From Nonomuraea montanisoli (lineage in GTDB: Bacteria > Actinomycetota > Actinomycetes > Streptosporangiales > Streptosporangiaceae): 64,000 nucleotides of DNA. The stretch covers positions 1 through 64,000 of the forward strand of contig NZ_JABWGN010000025.1 in assembly GCF_013363975.1 (NCBI RefSeq), written 5' to 3'. Shown here piece by piece: positions 7,893-15,883 of the stretch. The number at the start of each line of letters is the position of its first letter. Within the stretch, counting starts at the first letter, position 1. The translations under genes and the position numbers were made by a program. The notes under the pieces were generated by a model, which worked only from the letters and a program-made list of their open reading frames with translations, searched no databases and was not told the DNA's origin.

Positions 7893-8217
7893 CGCATTGC
7901 TGGGGGTGTTTGCGGAGCGCCTTTGGGAGCGCGTTCGGGGGCGCGTCCGGGGCGCGTGTGGGGCGTTCGTTCGCGGCCTTTCGCGTGGGGCGTCTGCGCG
8001 CGTTGTCGGTCGCGTCCGTCCGCGGCCCACATGTCCTATGCCCTATGCCCGTACGAGGGCGGCGGCGCCCGTACAAGACCGTGACCATGCGCACCACAGG
8101 GCAACCCTCGTTATCCACAGCCGCTCGCCCCCCCCCACCCCCCATCCCCAGAACCCCGTTCGGCCCTCAGAACGACCCTCCGCATCCACGAAAGTCGGTG
8201 CCCGGAGGTGCTGCCAC
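7893..8217. other. Intergenic region before yraN, with a DnaA-box-like site
   Basis: About 325 bases rich in GGGCG runs (7900-8010) and a C-run (8130-8150). Open frames here have no typical codon bias. TTATCCACA at 8111-8119 is an exact match to the classical DnaA box, but it stands alone. The sequence GGAGGTG near 8205 is the ribosome-binding site that supports ATG 8218 for yraN. Confidence 0.4.
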
Positions 8218-8865
8218 ATGGCCACGATCAACGAGCCCGGAAGACGTAACCTCGCGCCCCGAGCCCCCGCAAGGCAGGGGCTGGACGAGCGCGAGCCCAG
8301 GAGGCCCACACAACCCGTACCCGCAAGTCCCGAGCCTGCGACGCAGAAGCCGACGCGACAAGCCCGCACGACAGGCGACCACGCGAGACTCGCAACCGCG
8401 ACGCGTGCTCCCGCGCCACACGCTTCCGCGACCCACGCTCCCGCGACGCATGCCCCCGCAAGCCGCGATGCACACGTAGGCCGCGATGCGGCCACTCAGG
8501 GACAGGGGCTCGGCCACGCAAGACAACAGCTCGCCCGGCGCGGCGAACAACTCGCCGTCGACTACCTCACATCCGCGGGCATGGAGATCCTCGACCGCAA
8601 CTGGCGCTGCCGCCACGGCGAGATCGACATCATCGCCGAGGACGGCCCCGCCCTGGTGGTGGTCGAGGTCAAGACCCGATCGAGCCGCTCCCACGGCACC
8701 GCCCTGGAGTCCGTACGCCCGGCCAAGCTGAGCCGGCTGCGCATGCTGGCCGCCCAGTGGCTGACCACCCAGCCACGCACGTTCCAGACGGTACGGGTCG
8801 ACGTGATCGCGCTGGAGCGCTTCGCCGGCGACTACTCCCTTCGCCACGTCCGGGGGGCGATCTAG
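8218..8865 (+). CDS. YraN family (UPF0102) nuclease-like protein with long N-terminal extension
   Basis: YraN proteins have a restriction-endonuclease-like fold and sit near DNA-processing genes; no firm cellular role is known. The conserved domain is the last 115 residues: GEQLAVDYLTSAGMEILDRN, then HGEIDIIAED and VVVEVKTRSS, which hold the acidic and Lys residues of the nuclease-like core. ATG 8218 has a good ribosome-binding site, giving 215 residues. The first 100 residues are a low-complexity Ala/Pro/Thr/Arg extension that includes a five-residue repeat (APATH-like). This extension is not part of the family and may be disordered. The gene abuts yifB (ATG follows the TAG stop directly). 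Confidence 0.88.
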   Translation: MATINEPGRRNLAPRAPARQGLDEREPRRPTQPVPASPEPATQKPTRQARTTGDHARLATATRAPAPHASATHAPATHAPASRDAHVGRDAATQGQGLGHARQQLARRGEQLAVDYLTSAGMEILDRNWRCRHGEIDIIAEDGPALVVVEVKTRSSRSHGTALESVRPAKLSRLRMLAAQWLTTQPRTFQTVRVDVIALERFAGDYSLRHVRGAI

Positions 8866-10401
8866 ATGGCGGTGGCACGTACCCGCAGCGTGGCATTGGT
8901 CGGCGTGACCGGCCGCAGCGTGGAGGTCGAGGCCGACGTGGGCAACGGCCTGGCCGGGATCCACCTCATCGGCCTGCCCGACACGGCGCTGAGCGAGGCC
9001 CGGGAACGGGTCCGTTCCGCCATGGTCAACAGTCATTATCCGTGGCCGGACGCTCGCATCACGGTGAGCCTCTTCCCGGCCAGCCTTCCGAAGCGAGGGA
9101 GCCAGTTCGACCTGGCCATCGCCGTCGCGATCCTCGGTGCCGCGGGTGTGATCCCGGCCGAGCGCATCGCCGAGCCGTTCTTCCTGGGCGAGCTCGGCCT
9201 CGACGGACGGCTCAGGCCCGTGCGCGGCGTGCTGCCCTCCGTTCTCGGCGCCGCCAAGCACGGCGAGGTCACCGTCGTGATCCCCGCGGCCAACGCGGCG
9301 GAGGCCGCCCTGGTGCCCGACGTGAGGATCATGCCGGTGTCCGACCTGCGACAGCTCGTGGAGTGGCTGCGCAAGGGCGACGACCCGCCCGAGTCTCTGC
9401 CGTTCGACCTGACGGAACAGATGCCGCCCACGATCGCCCCGGCCGTGGACCTGTCGGACGTGGTCGGCCAGCCTGTCGCCCGCCGGGCCCTGGAGGTCTG
9501 CGCGGCCGGAGGTCACAACCTCTGGATGCTCGGCCCGCCGGGCACAGGCAAGACCCTGCTGGCCGAGCGCCTGCCGACCCTTCTGCCGGATCTGGAGCTC
9601 GACCACGCGCTGGAGGTGACGGCCATCCATTCCGTCGCCGGTGTCCTGCCGCCCAACAGTCCCATGATCAACAGGCCGCCGTTCGTGAGCCCGCACCACA
9701 CGGCCACGTCCGCGGCGATCGTGGGCGGCGGCAGCGCCGTCGTGCGCCCGGGAGCCGTCTCCCTGGCTCACCGGGGAGTGCTGTTCATGGACGAGGCCCC
9801 GGAGTTCCCGCGGCATGTGCTCGACGCGTTGCGCCAGCCCCTGGAATCCGGCCAGGTGACGGTGTCCCGGGCGGCCGGGGCGGTCACGTTCCCGGCGCGG
9901 TTCATCATGGTCATGGCCGCCAACCCTTGTCCCTGCGCCCAGCCCCAGGACAAGGGCGACAGCTGCACGTGCACGCCCACGGTCAGACGCCGCTACCTCG
10001 GCCGCCTCTCCGGCCCGCTCATCGACCGCATCGACATGAAGGTCACCGTGTCGCGTTCGTCGCGGCGCGAGCTGATGGCCGACCGCCAGTTCGTCGAGTC
10101 GAGCAAGACGGTGGCGGCCCGCGTCCTCACCGCCCGCGAGCGAGCGGCCGAACGCCTGTCCGGCACCCCATGGCGTACGAATGCCGATATCCCGTCCTCG
10201 GCGCTGCACGCCGACTACCGCCCCAGCGACGAGGCGATGAAGCAGGTCTCGTCCTGCCTCGACTCGGGCACGCTCAGCGCCCGGGGCCTCGACCGCGTCG
10301 TCCGGGTCGCCTGGACCCTCGCCGACCTCGCCGGGAAACCCAAACCGGGCCCAGACGAGACCGGCACGGCCCTGGCCCTCTGGATGGGACTGAACTCATG
10401 A
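8866..10401 (+). CDS. YifB/ComM-family Mg-chelatase-like AAA+ ATPase
   Basis: Members of this family (ComM) are AAA+ ATPases; ComM acts as a branch-migration helicase during integration of transformed DNA. The 511-residue protein begins at ATG 8866 with the lon-protease-like ChlI domain (MAVARTRSVALVGVTGRSVE). The Walker A motif GPPGTGKT is at residues 223-230, the Walker B region is GVLFMDEAPEF, and the C-terminal Mg-chelatase subdomain includes RFIMVMAANPCPC. The gene is coupled to its neighbours: it starts right after the yraN stop and its own stop overlaps a downstream ATG (ATGA, 10398-10401). The yraN-yifB-dprA order is standard. Confidence 0.95.
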   Translation: MAVARTRSVALVGVTGRSVEVEADVGNGLAGIHLIGLPDTALSEARERVRSAMVNSHYPWPDARITVSLFPASLPKRGSQFDLAIAVAILGAAGVIPAERIAEPFFLGELGLDGRLRPVRGVLPSVLGAAKHGEVTVVIPAANAAEAALVPDVRIMPVSDLRQLVEWLRKGDDPPESLPFDLTEQMPPTIAPAVDLSDVVGQPVARRALEVCAAGGHNLWMLGPPGTGKTLLAERLPTLLPDLELDHALEVTAIHSVAGVLPPNSPMINRPPFVSPHHTATSAAIVGGGSAVVRPGAVSLAHRGVLFMDEAPEFPRHVLDALRQPLESGQVTVSRAAGAVTFPARFIMVMAANPCPCAQPQDKGDSCTCTPTVRRRYLGRLSGPLIDRIDMKVTVSRSSRRELMADRQFVESSKTVAARVLTARERAAERLSGTPWRTNADIPSSALHADYRPSDEAMKQVSSCLDSGTLSARGLDRVVRVAWTLADLAGKPKPGPDETGTALALWMGLNS

Positions 10402-10595
10402 CCGACGCCTCGACACAGGACCCCAAAGGTGCATCGACGACGGACAACGCAGAAGAGAGAAGGCAGAGAGTGAACAGCCAGAAGAAGCCGCGAACAGGAG
10501 GGGCGCCACAGACGAGAAAGACCACAGAGGCAAGGCGGACGCCACCGGACAGAGCAGAACCAGAACGCGACCGAAAGACACACCCACGACCATGA
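10398..10595 (+). CDS. Possible 65-residue small protein between yifB and dprA
   Basis: This ORF fits exactly between two genes with ATGA overlaps at both ends (10398-10401 with yifB and 10592-10595 with dprA), which is the pattern expected of a translationally coupled gene. The product is very polar: rich in Arg, Lys, Glu, Thr and Pro, with no hydrophobic core, so it would be disordered. Against it, third codon positions contain many A residues, unlike all its neighbours, and no family is recognised. It may be a real but weakly constrained gene, or a read-through segment that merely carries ribosomes to dprA. Confidence 0.35.
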   Translation: MTDASTQDPKGASTTDNAEERRQRVNSQKKPRTGGAPQTRKTTEARRTPPDRAEPERDRKTHPRP

Positions 10596-12019
10596 ACAGT
10601 GCTGAACTCGTGGCCAGGGCCGCGCTCATGCGCGCCGCCGATGCGGGCGACGCGACAATGGGCCGCCTCGTGGCCCACTGCGGCGCCCTCAAGGCCGTCC
10701 AATTGATCCGCGAACGAAAGCTTCCCCCCGACTTCGTCGCACAGGAGGCCCAAGCCCAAGCCCAGACCCAAGCCCAAGCTCTGGCCCAAGCCCAAGCCCA
10801 GACCCAAGCCCAAGCCCAGACCCAAGCCCAAGCTCTGGCCCAAGCCCAAGCCCAAGCTCTGGCCCAAGCCCAAGCCCAAGCTCTGGCCCAGGCTCAGCGA
10901 CAGGGCCCCAGCCGGCTTCCCGCCAAGCTCGATCAGCGCTTGAGTATCTGGCATGCCCGGCTGGCGGCGGCGGATCCGGCGGCCGACCTGGCGACCGGCG
11001 AGCGGCTCGGAGCCCGGCTGATCGTGCCCGGGAGTCCGGAATGGCCCACGCAGCTCGACCAACTCGGCGCCGCCCGGCCGCTCGGTCTGTGGCTGCACGG
11101 CTCGGTGGACCTCAGATTCTCGTGCCTGCGGTCCGTGGCCATCGTCGGCGCCCGCTCGGCTACTCCGTACGGGCTGCACGTGGCCGCGGAGTTCGGCCTC
11201 GGCCTCGGGGAGGAAGGCTGGACCGTGGTCTCCGGCGGCGCTTACGGCGTGGACGGCGCGGCGCACCGAGGGGTCCTGGCATCGGACTCGCCGACGGTCG
11301 TGGTCCTGGCCTGCGGGGTCGACGTCGCGTACCCGCGCGGGCATCACGAGCTGTTCGCCGCTGCCCGAGAGCAGGGTGTGATCGTCAGCGAGTGCCCGCC
11401 CGGCGTGCACCCCACACGTGCCCGGTTCCTGATCCGCAACCGCCTGATCGCCGCGCTGTCCCGGGGCACCGTCGTCGTCGAGGCGGCGCTGCGCAGCGGG
11501 GCCCTCAACACCGCCGCCCATGCCCTCACCCTGAACCGCCACCTCGCCGCCGTGCCAGGACCGGTGACATCCATGATGTCCGCCGGATGCCACCGGCTCC
11601 TCCGCGAACGCAAGGCGACCTGCGTCACCACACCCGAGGAGGTGATCGATCTGGTGGGCACGATCGGCGGTGACCTCGCCCCCTGCGCCCGGGGCCCGGC
11701 CGTTCCGCGCGACGCCCTGAACGAGGTGACCCGCAAGGTGCTGGACGCCGTCCCGTCCAGAGGCGGGACCGGACCGGCTTCCATCGCGCTGTCCGCCAGC
11801 GTATCCCTGGACGCGACACTGAGCGCCCTGGGCGGCCTCGCAGCCGCAGGCTACGTGGAACGCGTGGAGAAAGGCTGGCGCCTCCGCCGCCCGGCATCAG
11901 CCTCATACCGCAAGTCGGACGCCATGCTCCCTGACCCGATTGATTCCTCAGGCGCAGACGCCTTCATCGATCCGCCGGAGGCGGAGGCGGAGGCGTTTGC
12001 TGGGTCGTCTGGTCGTTGA
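10592..12019 (+). CDS. dprA: DNA-processing protein DprA with Gln-Ala repeat insertion
   Basis: DprA/Smf binds single-stranded DNA and loads RecA during transformation; in non-competent species its role is unclear. The 475-residue protein carries the Rossmann-type DprA domain: VAIVGARSATPYG, VVSGGAYGVDGAAHRG, VVVLACGVDVAYPRGH and GVIVSECPPG. A C-terminal winged-helix-like domain follows (residues about 375-440). Residues about 52-102 are an almost pure Gln-Ala tract with Leu and Thr substitutions, encoded by a hexanucleotide repeat, inserted between the N-terminal helical region and the core. The last 20 residues (DAFIDPPEAEAEAFAGSSGR) belong to the first unit of a tandem repeat that continues past the stop codon. 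Confidence 0.94.
   Translation: MNSAELVARAALMRAADAGDATMGRLVAHCGALKAVQLIRERKLPPDFVAQEAQAQAQTQAQALAQAQAQTQAQAQTQAQALAQAQAQALAQAQAQALAQAQRQGPSRLPAKLDQRLSIWHARLAAADPAADLATGERLGARLIVPGSPEWPTQLDQLGAARPLGLWLHGSVDLRFSCLRSVAIVGARSATPYGLHVAAEFGLGLGEEGWTVVSGGAYGVDGAAHRGVLASDSPTVVVLACGVDVAYPRGHHELFAAAREQGVIVSECPPGVHPTRARFLIRNRLIAALSRGTVVVEAALRSGALNTAAHALTLNRHLAAVPGPVTSMMSAGCHRLLRERKATCVTTPEEVIDLVGTIGGDLAPCARGPAVPRDALNEVTRKVLDAVPSRGGTGPASIALSASVSLDATLSALGGLAAAGYVERVEKGWRLRRPASASYRKSDAMLPDPIDSSGADAFIDPPEAEAEAFAGSSGR
10749..10895 (+). repeat. Hexanucleotide repeat tract in dprA
   Basis: About 24 copies of a 6-bp unit, mainly caagcc with variants cagacc and ctggcc. Read in frame it gives alternating Gln-Ala, Thr-Gln and Leu-Ala. 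The tract is a likely slippage hotspot but any change by whole units keeps the frame. Confidence 0.9.
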
Positions 12020-12510
12020 CTTGCTGTTTGTGGGGTCGTGTTAGGTGGTTTGGAGTGGTGTCGGGGCCTGGGGGGATGCCGCTCTTCCCGGTGTGGGTGG
12101 GGGGATTCTTTGGGTGTGCGTGCCTTTGTTGAGCTGTCGGTGGCTGAGGTGTTTGCTGGAACGTCTGGTCGTTTGCTGGGTCGTCTGGTCGTTGACTTGC
12201 TGTTTGTGGGGTCGTGCTAGGTGGTTTGGAGTGCTTTCGGGGCCTGGTGGATGCCGCTCTTCCGCGGGGTGTGTGGGTGAGCGGATTCCTTGGACGCGGT
12301 CGCCTTCATCGAGTCGCCGGAGGCGGGGGGGCTTGCTGGGTCTCTGGTCGCTGACTTGCTCTCCGTGGGGCCGTGATGGGTGGTCTGGGGGCCTGGTGGA
12401 TGCCGCCCTTCCGGGGGTGTGTGGGTGAGCGGATTCCTTGGGCACGGACGCCTTCATCGAGTTGTCGATGGCAGAAGCGCTCATTGGCCCGTCTGGTCGA
12501 TGGCTCACGA
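11950..12510 (+). repeat. Degenerate 150-176-bp tandem repeats, first unit covering the dprA 3' end
   Basis: Three units and a partial fourth, beginning near 11950, 12122, 12298 and 12446. The best marker, tgggtcgtctggtcgttgac and the next 20 bases, occurs at 12001-12040 and 12177-12216, with a diverged copy at 12337-12375. Each unit opens with a version of the DprA tail code: DAFIDPPEAE in dprA itself, then AFVELSVAE, AFIESPEAG and DAFIELSMAE. The array looks like duplications of the dprA 3' end plus downstream DNA. Confidence 0.8.
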
Positions 12511-12946
12511 CATATGCGTTACTGGAGTCCTCGCCGCACCTCGTAACGAGAAGAACTGCTGATCACTCCTTCCTGAAAGCGGGATGTCGCGACTGCGACT
12601 GCGACCGCGACAGGAATATCGAGCGGCTCACGTCTGGGGAGGCGGACCCGGACCGGGCCATGTCGACGTCGTTTCGCGCAAGCTGCCGCCCATGCCCGGA
12701 TGCGGCGAGCTGGGACCGCTCAAGTGACACACGACCGCAGGCACCGCAATGAGACCGCGCGTCCTCCATGAGATTCACGTCGGTGACGTGAGGCCGCACT
12801 GCCTCGCGCTCCGATACTGGCGAAGTTGCTTGAAGACGAAGGTCTTCGGCTGCCTGGCAGGTGAGTAATGGCTCATAGCGGGCAGCGGCGGGCGATGATG
12901 GGTATCAAAGCGGTCGATGCGACGGATGTGACAAGGAAGGGGTGAA
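12511..12946. other. Intergenic region before xerC
   Basis: No convincing gene. A short run of alternating gcgact/gcgacc occurs at about 12588-12612. The region has lower coding-like bias than its neighbours. The last bases, ACAAGGAAGGGG, form a ribosome-binding site for the xerC GTG at 12947. Confidence 0.35.
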
Positions 12947-13840
12947 GTGAGTCAGGCAGCGGACCTGGAGCAGGTGGTCCATGAGTTCGACAGGTACCTG
13001 CGCCTTGAGCGAGATCTCTCGCCGCATACGGTCAGGGCCTATCTGTCCGACCTCGCTTCACTGATGGCACACCTGGACGGGCGGCTGGACCGGCTTGACA
13101 TCGCCACGCTGCGGGAGTGGCTGGCCGAGCAGCACGCGGAGGGAAAGGCGCGTGCGACGCTGGCGCGGCGGACCGCATGCGCCCGCACGTTCACGGCCTA
13201 CTGCCATCGCCGCGGGTGGTTGCCGGACGACCCCGGCCTTTTGCTGGGCAGCGCCAAGGCGCCTCGTACCTTGCCCGCCGTGCTTGACCAGGAGCAGGCG
13301 AGAGCCGCCCTGGATCTGCCCACCACCGGCGACCCCAAGGAGCTCCGAGATCAGGCGATGCTGGAGCTGCTGTACGCGACCGGCGTTCGGGTGAGCGAGC
13401 TGTGCGCGTTGGACGTGGATGACGTGGACCGCGACCGCAACGTCATCCGCGTGCTCGGAAAGGGGCGGAAGGAGCGTTCGGTGCCTTTCGGGGTGCCGGC
13501 CCTGCGGGCGCTGGACCGATGGTGCATCCATGGCCGCCCCCTCTGGATTCACCCGCACTCGGGCCCCGCGCTGTTCCTGGGAATCCGAGGCGGCAGGATC
13601 GATGCCGGCACCGTGCGCCGAGCCGTACACGGACGGCTGAGGACAGTGGAGGGCTCGCCCGACCTCAGCCCGCACGGGCTGAGACACAGCGCGGCCACCC
13701 ACCTTCTGGAGGGAGGCGCCGACCTGCGCAGCGTCCAGGAGCTGCTCGGGCACGCGTCACTCAACACCACACAGATCTACACCCACGTCTCGATCGACCG
13801 GCTGCGCGCCGCATATCGGCAGGCTCATCCCCGCGCTTGA
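12947..13840 (+). CDS. xerC: Tyrosine recombinase XerC-type
   Basis: Xer recombinases resolve chromosome dimers at dif and also act on mobile elements. The 297-residue protein starts at GTG 12947 after GGAAGGGG. The N-terminal SAM-like core-binding domain spans residues 1-100. All catalytic residues are present: R148 (ATGVRVSEL), K172 (GKGRKER), H243 and R246 (SPHGLRHS), H269 (LLGHAS) and the nucleophile Y278 (TQIYTH). Length and sequence fit chromosomal XerC rather than a phage integrase, and the position after dprA is typical of actinobacteria. No dif site is recognised in the window. Confidence 0.93.
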   Translation: MSQAADLEQVVHEFDRYLRLERDLSPHTVRAYLSDLASLMAHLDGRLDRLDIATLREWLAEQHAEGKARATLARRTACARTFTAYCHRRGWLPDDPGLLLGSAKAPRTLPAVLDQEQARAALDLPTTGDPKELRDQAMLELLYATGVRVSELCALDVDDVDRDRNVIRVLGKGRKERSVPFGVPALRALDRWCIHGRPLWIHPHSGPALFLGIRGGRIDAGTVRRAVHGRLRTVEGSPDLSPHGLRHSAATHLLEGGADLRSVQELLGHASLNTTQIYTHVSIDRLRAAYRQAHPRA

Positions 13841-13906
13841 CTCTCTTGAAGTGCTGGTTCAGGTGGCGCCAGGTGGTGGTTGCGCGCTCGGCGGTTATTC
13901 CGCACT

Positions 13907-14066
13907 GGCTGGTCTGAGCTTTCTGCCTGTGCTGGGCGGTTGGCTGGTCTGAGCTTTCTGCCTGTGCTGGGCGGTTGGCTGGTCTGAGCTTCCTGTCTGT
14001 GTCGGGCCGCCGGACGGCCTGAGCTTCCTGCCTGTGCTGGGCCGTTGGCTGGCCTGGCTGGTGAGC
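13907..14066 (+). repeat. 35-bp tandem repeat array downstream of xerC
   Basis: Four contiguous units start at 13907, 13942, 13977 and 14012, with a partial fifth at 14047. The unit begins ggctggtctgagctttctgc and ends gtgctgggcggtt. Units 1 and 2 are identical; units 3 and 4 diverge. Thirty-five is not a multiple of three and no gene covers it, so it is noncoding. It starts 66 bases after the xerC stop. Confidence 0.9.
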
Positions 14067-14154
14067 GGGAAGGCGGCGCGGGTGTGCTCCTGGGCGACCA
14101 CCTTGGGGTCGGGGTTTGGTGTTGGTCCGGGGCATTGTGTCGAGGGTCAGTTGA

Positions 14155-14278
14155 GTTGCGTCTGGTGTCCGTCCCGTTCCTCAGCGCTGCGTCTGATGCC
14201 CGTCCCGTTCGCTAGAGCTGTGTCTGCTGTCTGTCCCGTTCCTTGGAGGTGCGTCTGCTGTCCGCCGCGTTTCTTGGT
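14155..14278. repeat. 31-bp tandem repeat array at the 3' end of the LytM-like gene
   Basis: Four contiguous units start at 14155, 14186, 14217 and 14248. The unit is like gctgcgtctgctgtccgtcc followed by cgttcct. Units 3 and 4 lie inside the 3' end of the minus-strand LytM-domain gene and encode its last residues (SRRTSKERDRQQTQL); units 1 and 2 lie past its stop codon. Confidence 0.85.
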
Positions 14279-15540
14279 GAGCGTGGGCGCTTTCGGTGGA
14301 CACCTCGTACCGGCTGGCACCTCGGTTTGGGTTTGATCCGGCGGCTCCGCGGTTTGCGGTGGCGCAGGAGTATGACCAGGAGCAGGCCGGCCAGGATTGT
14401 GGCCGTGCCCAAGGCGCCGGCTGCGGGGGCTGCGGCTGGGCCGTGAGGGAACCGTAGTGACCACACGGTGTATGCGGAGCTTGGCGTCCTGGGGGAGGCT
14501 TCTGGTGACGCGCATGGCAGAGGGCTTGTCAGGGCGGTGAGGAGAAGGTCTGGGTGCTGCATCGGTAGCGGTGACGTGCTGCTCGTCGGGATGTCAGGTC
14601 TGACAGCGACGGCAGCGACGGCAGCGGTGTCGTCGCTTTGCCGTTCTTCTTCGGCGCGGGCGTCGCGGCGGCCGACTCGGGCCACATCGTGGCCTTGGGC
14701 CTGAGCATGGTCGTCCGTCCAGGTGTGGCGTGTGGTTCTCGCGCTCGCGATCATTCTCGGGGCAGGAACCATCGGTTGATGAGGTTCCGTTGTCCGTGGG
14801 GTGGGGCGCTCGGCCGAATTGGCGACATACCCTGCGGGGACGATGTCGTGCGTCTCATGTGCCGCTGGGGGCTCAGGGGGTGTCGCCGGGACCTTGGGCG
14901 TGGCCCATGGTGACGACGTCGGCGGCGGGGCGGTGGAGGGCGCGGTGATGAGCGAGTCTGTGGGCCTGCCTCCTGCCTCCACGCCCGGCGACGCGAGCGA
15001 CGCTCCGCTGGGCCCGGGAAGCAGGTCGTCCAGCGGCCCTGCTTCGTCGATCCTCGGCTCCGGGGTCCAGAACGGGAGTAGGCGGATGCGGGCCTGTCCC
15101 AACAGGAGAAGGGGATCCAGGTAGCGCGGCGGTCTGATGAGGCCCCAGTGCAAACATGACTCTGCGCAGTGGCCTGCCGATTCCTCCAGCGTTCCGAGCC
15201 GGTCTCCTGGCGAGACGCGCTGGCCGCGGCGCACCGAGGGGGCGACCGGGAGGTACGTGGTGCGCAGGCCGCCGGGATGCTCGACGGACACCACGCCTCG
15301 GCCTGCGAGTCGGCCGGCGTAACGCACGGTGCCGGCGCCGGCCGCCAGCACAGGTGTCGCGGGCGGGGCGGCGAGGTCGATGCCGCGATGGCCGGCCAGC
15401 CAGCGTTCGCGGGGCGGGGCGAACGGGCGCACGATCCTCGGGCGGCCCTCCACGGGCCAGCGCCACACCGCAGGAGCTGCTGCCGCGGGCGATGCAGGCA
15501 GCAACGGGATGAATGCCACGACGACGAGCAGGAGCAGCAT
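14212..15540 (-). CDS. LytM/M23-domain protein lacking catalytic histidines, membrane anchored
   Basis: M23 domains are zinc peptidases that cut peptidoglycan cross-links. From ATG 15540 the 442-residue product has a signal-like hydrophobic start (LLLLVVVAFIPLLPASPAAA) and a LytM domain at residues 25-145. The zinc ligands H51 and D55 (GHRGIDLA) and H131 (CLHWGL) are present, but the HxH motif reads CLH and the YxHL motif reads TTYLPV, so both histidines usually needed for catalysis are missing. A C-terminal membrane helix (TATILAGLLLVILLRHRK) follows a long Pro/Thr-rich region. It may regulate amidases, as degenerate LytM proteins do. The frame is open to 16065, and the upstream part encodes a 12-residue repeat, so a longer protein is possible. 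Confidence 0.72.
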   Translation of the reverse strand: MLLLLVVVAFIPLLPASPAAAAPAVWRWPVEGRPRIVRPFAPPRERWLAGHRGIDLAAPPATPVLAAGAGTVRYAGRLAGRGVVSVEHPGGLRTTYLPVAPSVRRGQRVSPGDRLGTLEESAGHCAESCLHWGLIRPPRYLDPLLLLGQARIRLLPFWTPEPRIDEAGPLDDLLPGPSGASLASPGVEAGGRPTDSLITAPSTAPPPTSSPWATPKVPATPPEPPAAHETHDIVPAGYVANSAERPTPRTTEPHQPMVPAPRMIASARTTRHTWTDDHAQAQGHDVARVGRRDARAEEERQSDDTAAVAAVAVRPDIPTSSTSPLPMQHPDLLLTALTSPLPCASPEASPRTPSSAYTVWSLRFPHGPAAAPAAGALGTATILAGLLLVILLRHRKPRSRRIKPKPRCQPVRGVHRKRPRSPRNAADSRRTSKERDRQQTQL

Positions 15541-15566
15541 CGCAGCCGCCCCACCGGAGAGGGAGC

Positions 15567-15746
15567 GGGAGCTGTTCGGGTGGGCCTTGGGTAGCGCTGG
15601 GCGGGAGCTGTTCGGGTGGGCCTTGGGTAGCGCTGGGCGGGAGCTGTTCGGGTGAGCCTTGGGTAGCGGTGGGCGCGAACTGTTCAGGTGGGTTGCGGGT
15701 TGAGGTGGGCGGGATCCGTTGAGGTGGGCGCTGGGTAGAGGTGGGC
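15567..15746 (-). repeat. 36-bp tandem repeat array, five units
   Basis: Five contiguous 36-bp units start at 15567, 15603, 15639, 15675 and 15711 on the plus strand. The first three are nearly identical. Read on the minus strand in the LytM frame, each encodes a version of LPKAHPNSSRPA. The unit is exactly 12 codons and the last two units diverge without stop codons, which would fit coding, but this lies upstream of the most likely start codon. Confidence 0.9.
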
Positions 15747-15883
15747 AGCGCCTGTCGTGGAACGTGCGTAGGGGCGAGGGGAACCTGTGCGGAGGAGAGA
15801 TGCGGGCGGGAGCGTGGGGGGTGGTCGGCATGCCGGGCAGTCTCGCCGGAGCCTGAGCGGGTGTGGGAAGGCGAACGCGGTTC

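Noticed and set aside
7893..8217. The DnaA-box match as a replication origin
   Set aside because: A single site with no AT-rich unwinding region and no dnaA or dnaN nearby.
8757..10595. 612-codon alternative frame across yifB
   Set aside because: Arg/Pro/Gly-rich shadow of yifB; only its final 65 codons (10398-10595) are considered, for their ATGA overlaps.
13907..14278. The 35-bp and 31-bp arrays as a CRISPR locus
   Set aside because: Units are contiguous with no unique spacers between them, and there are no cas genes.
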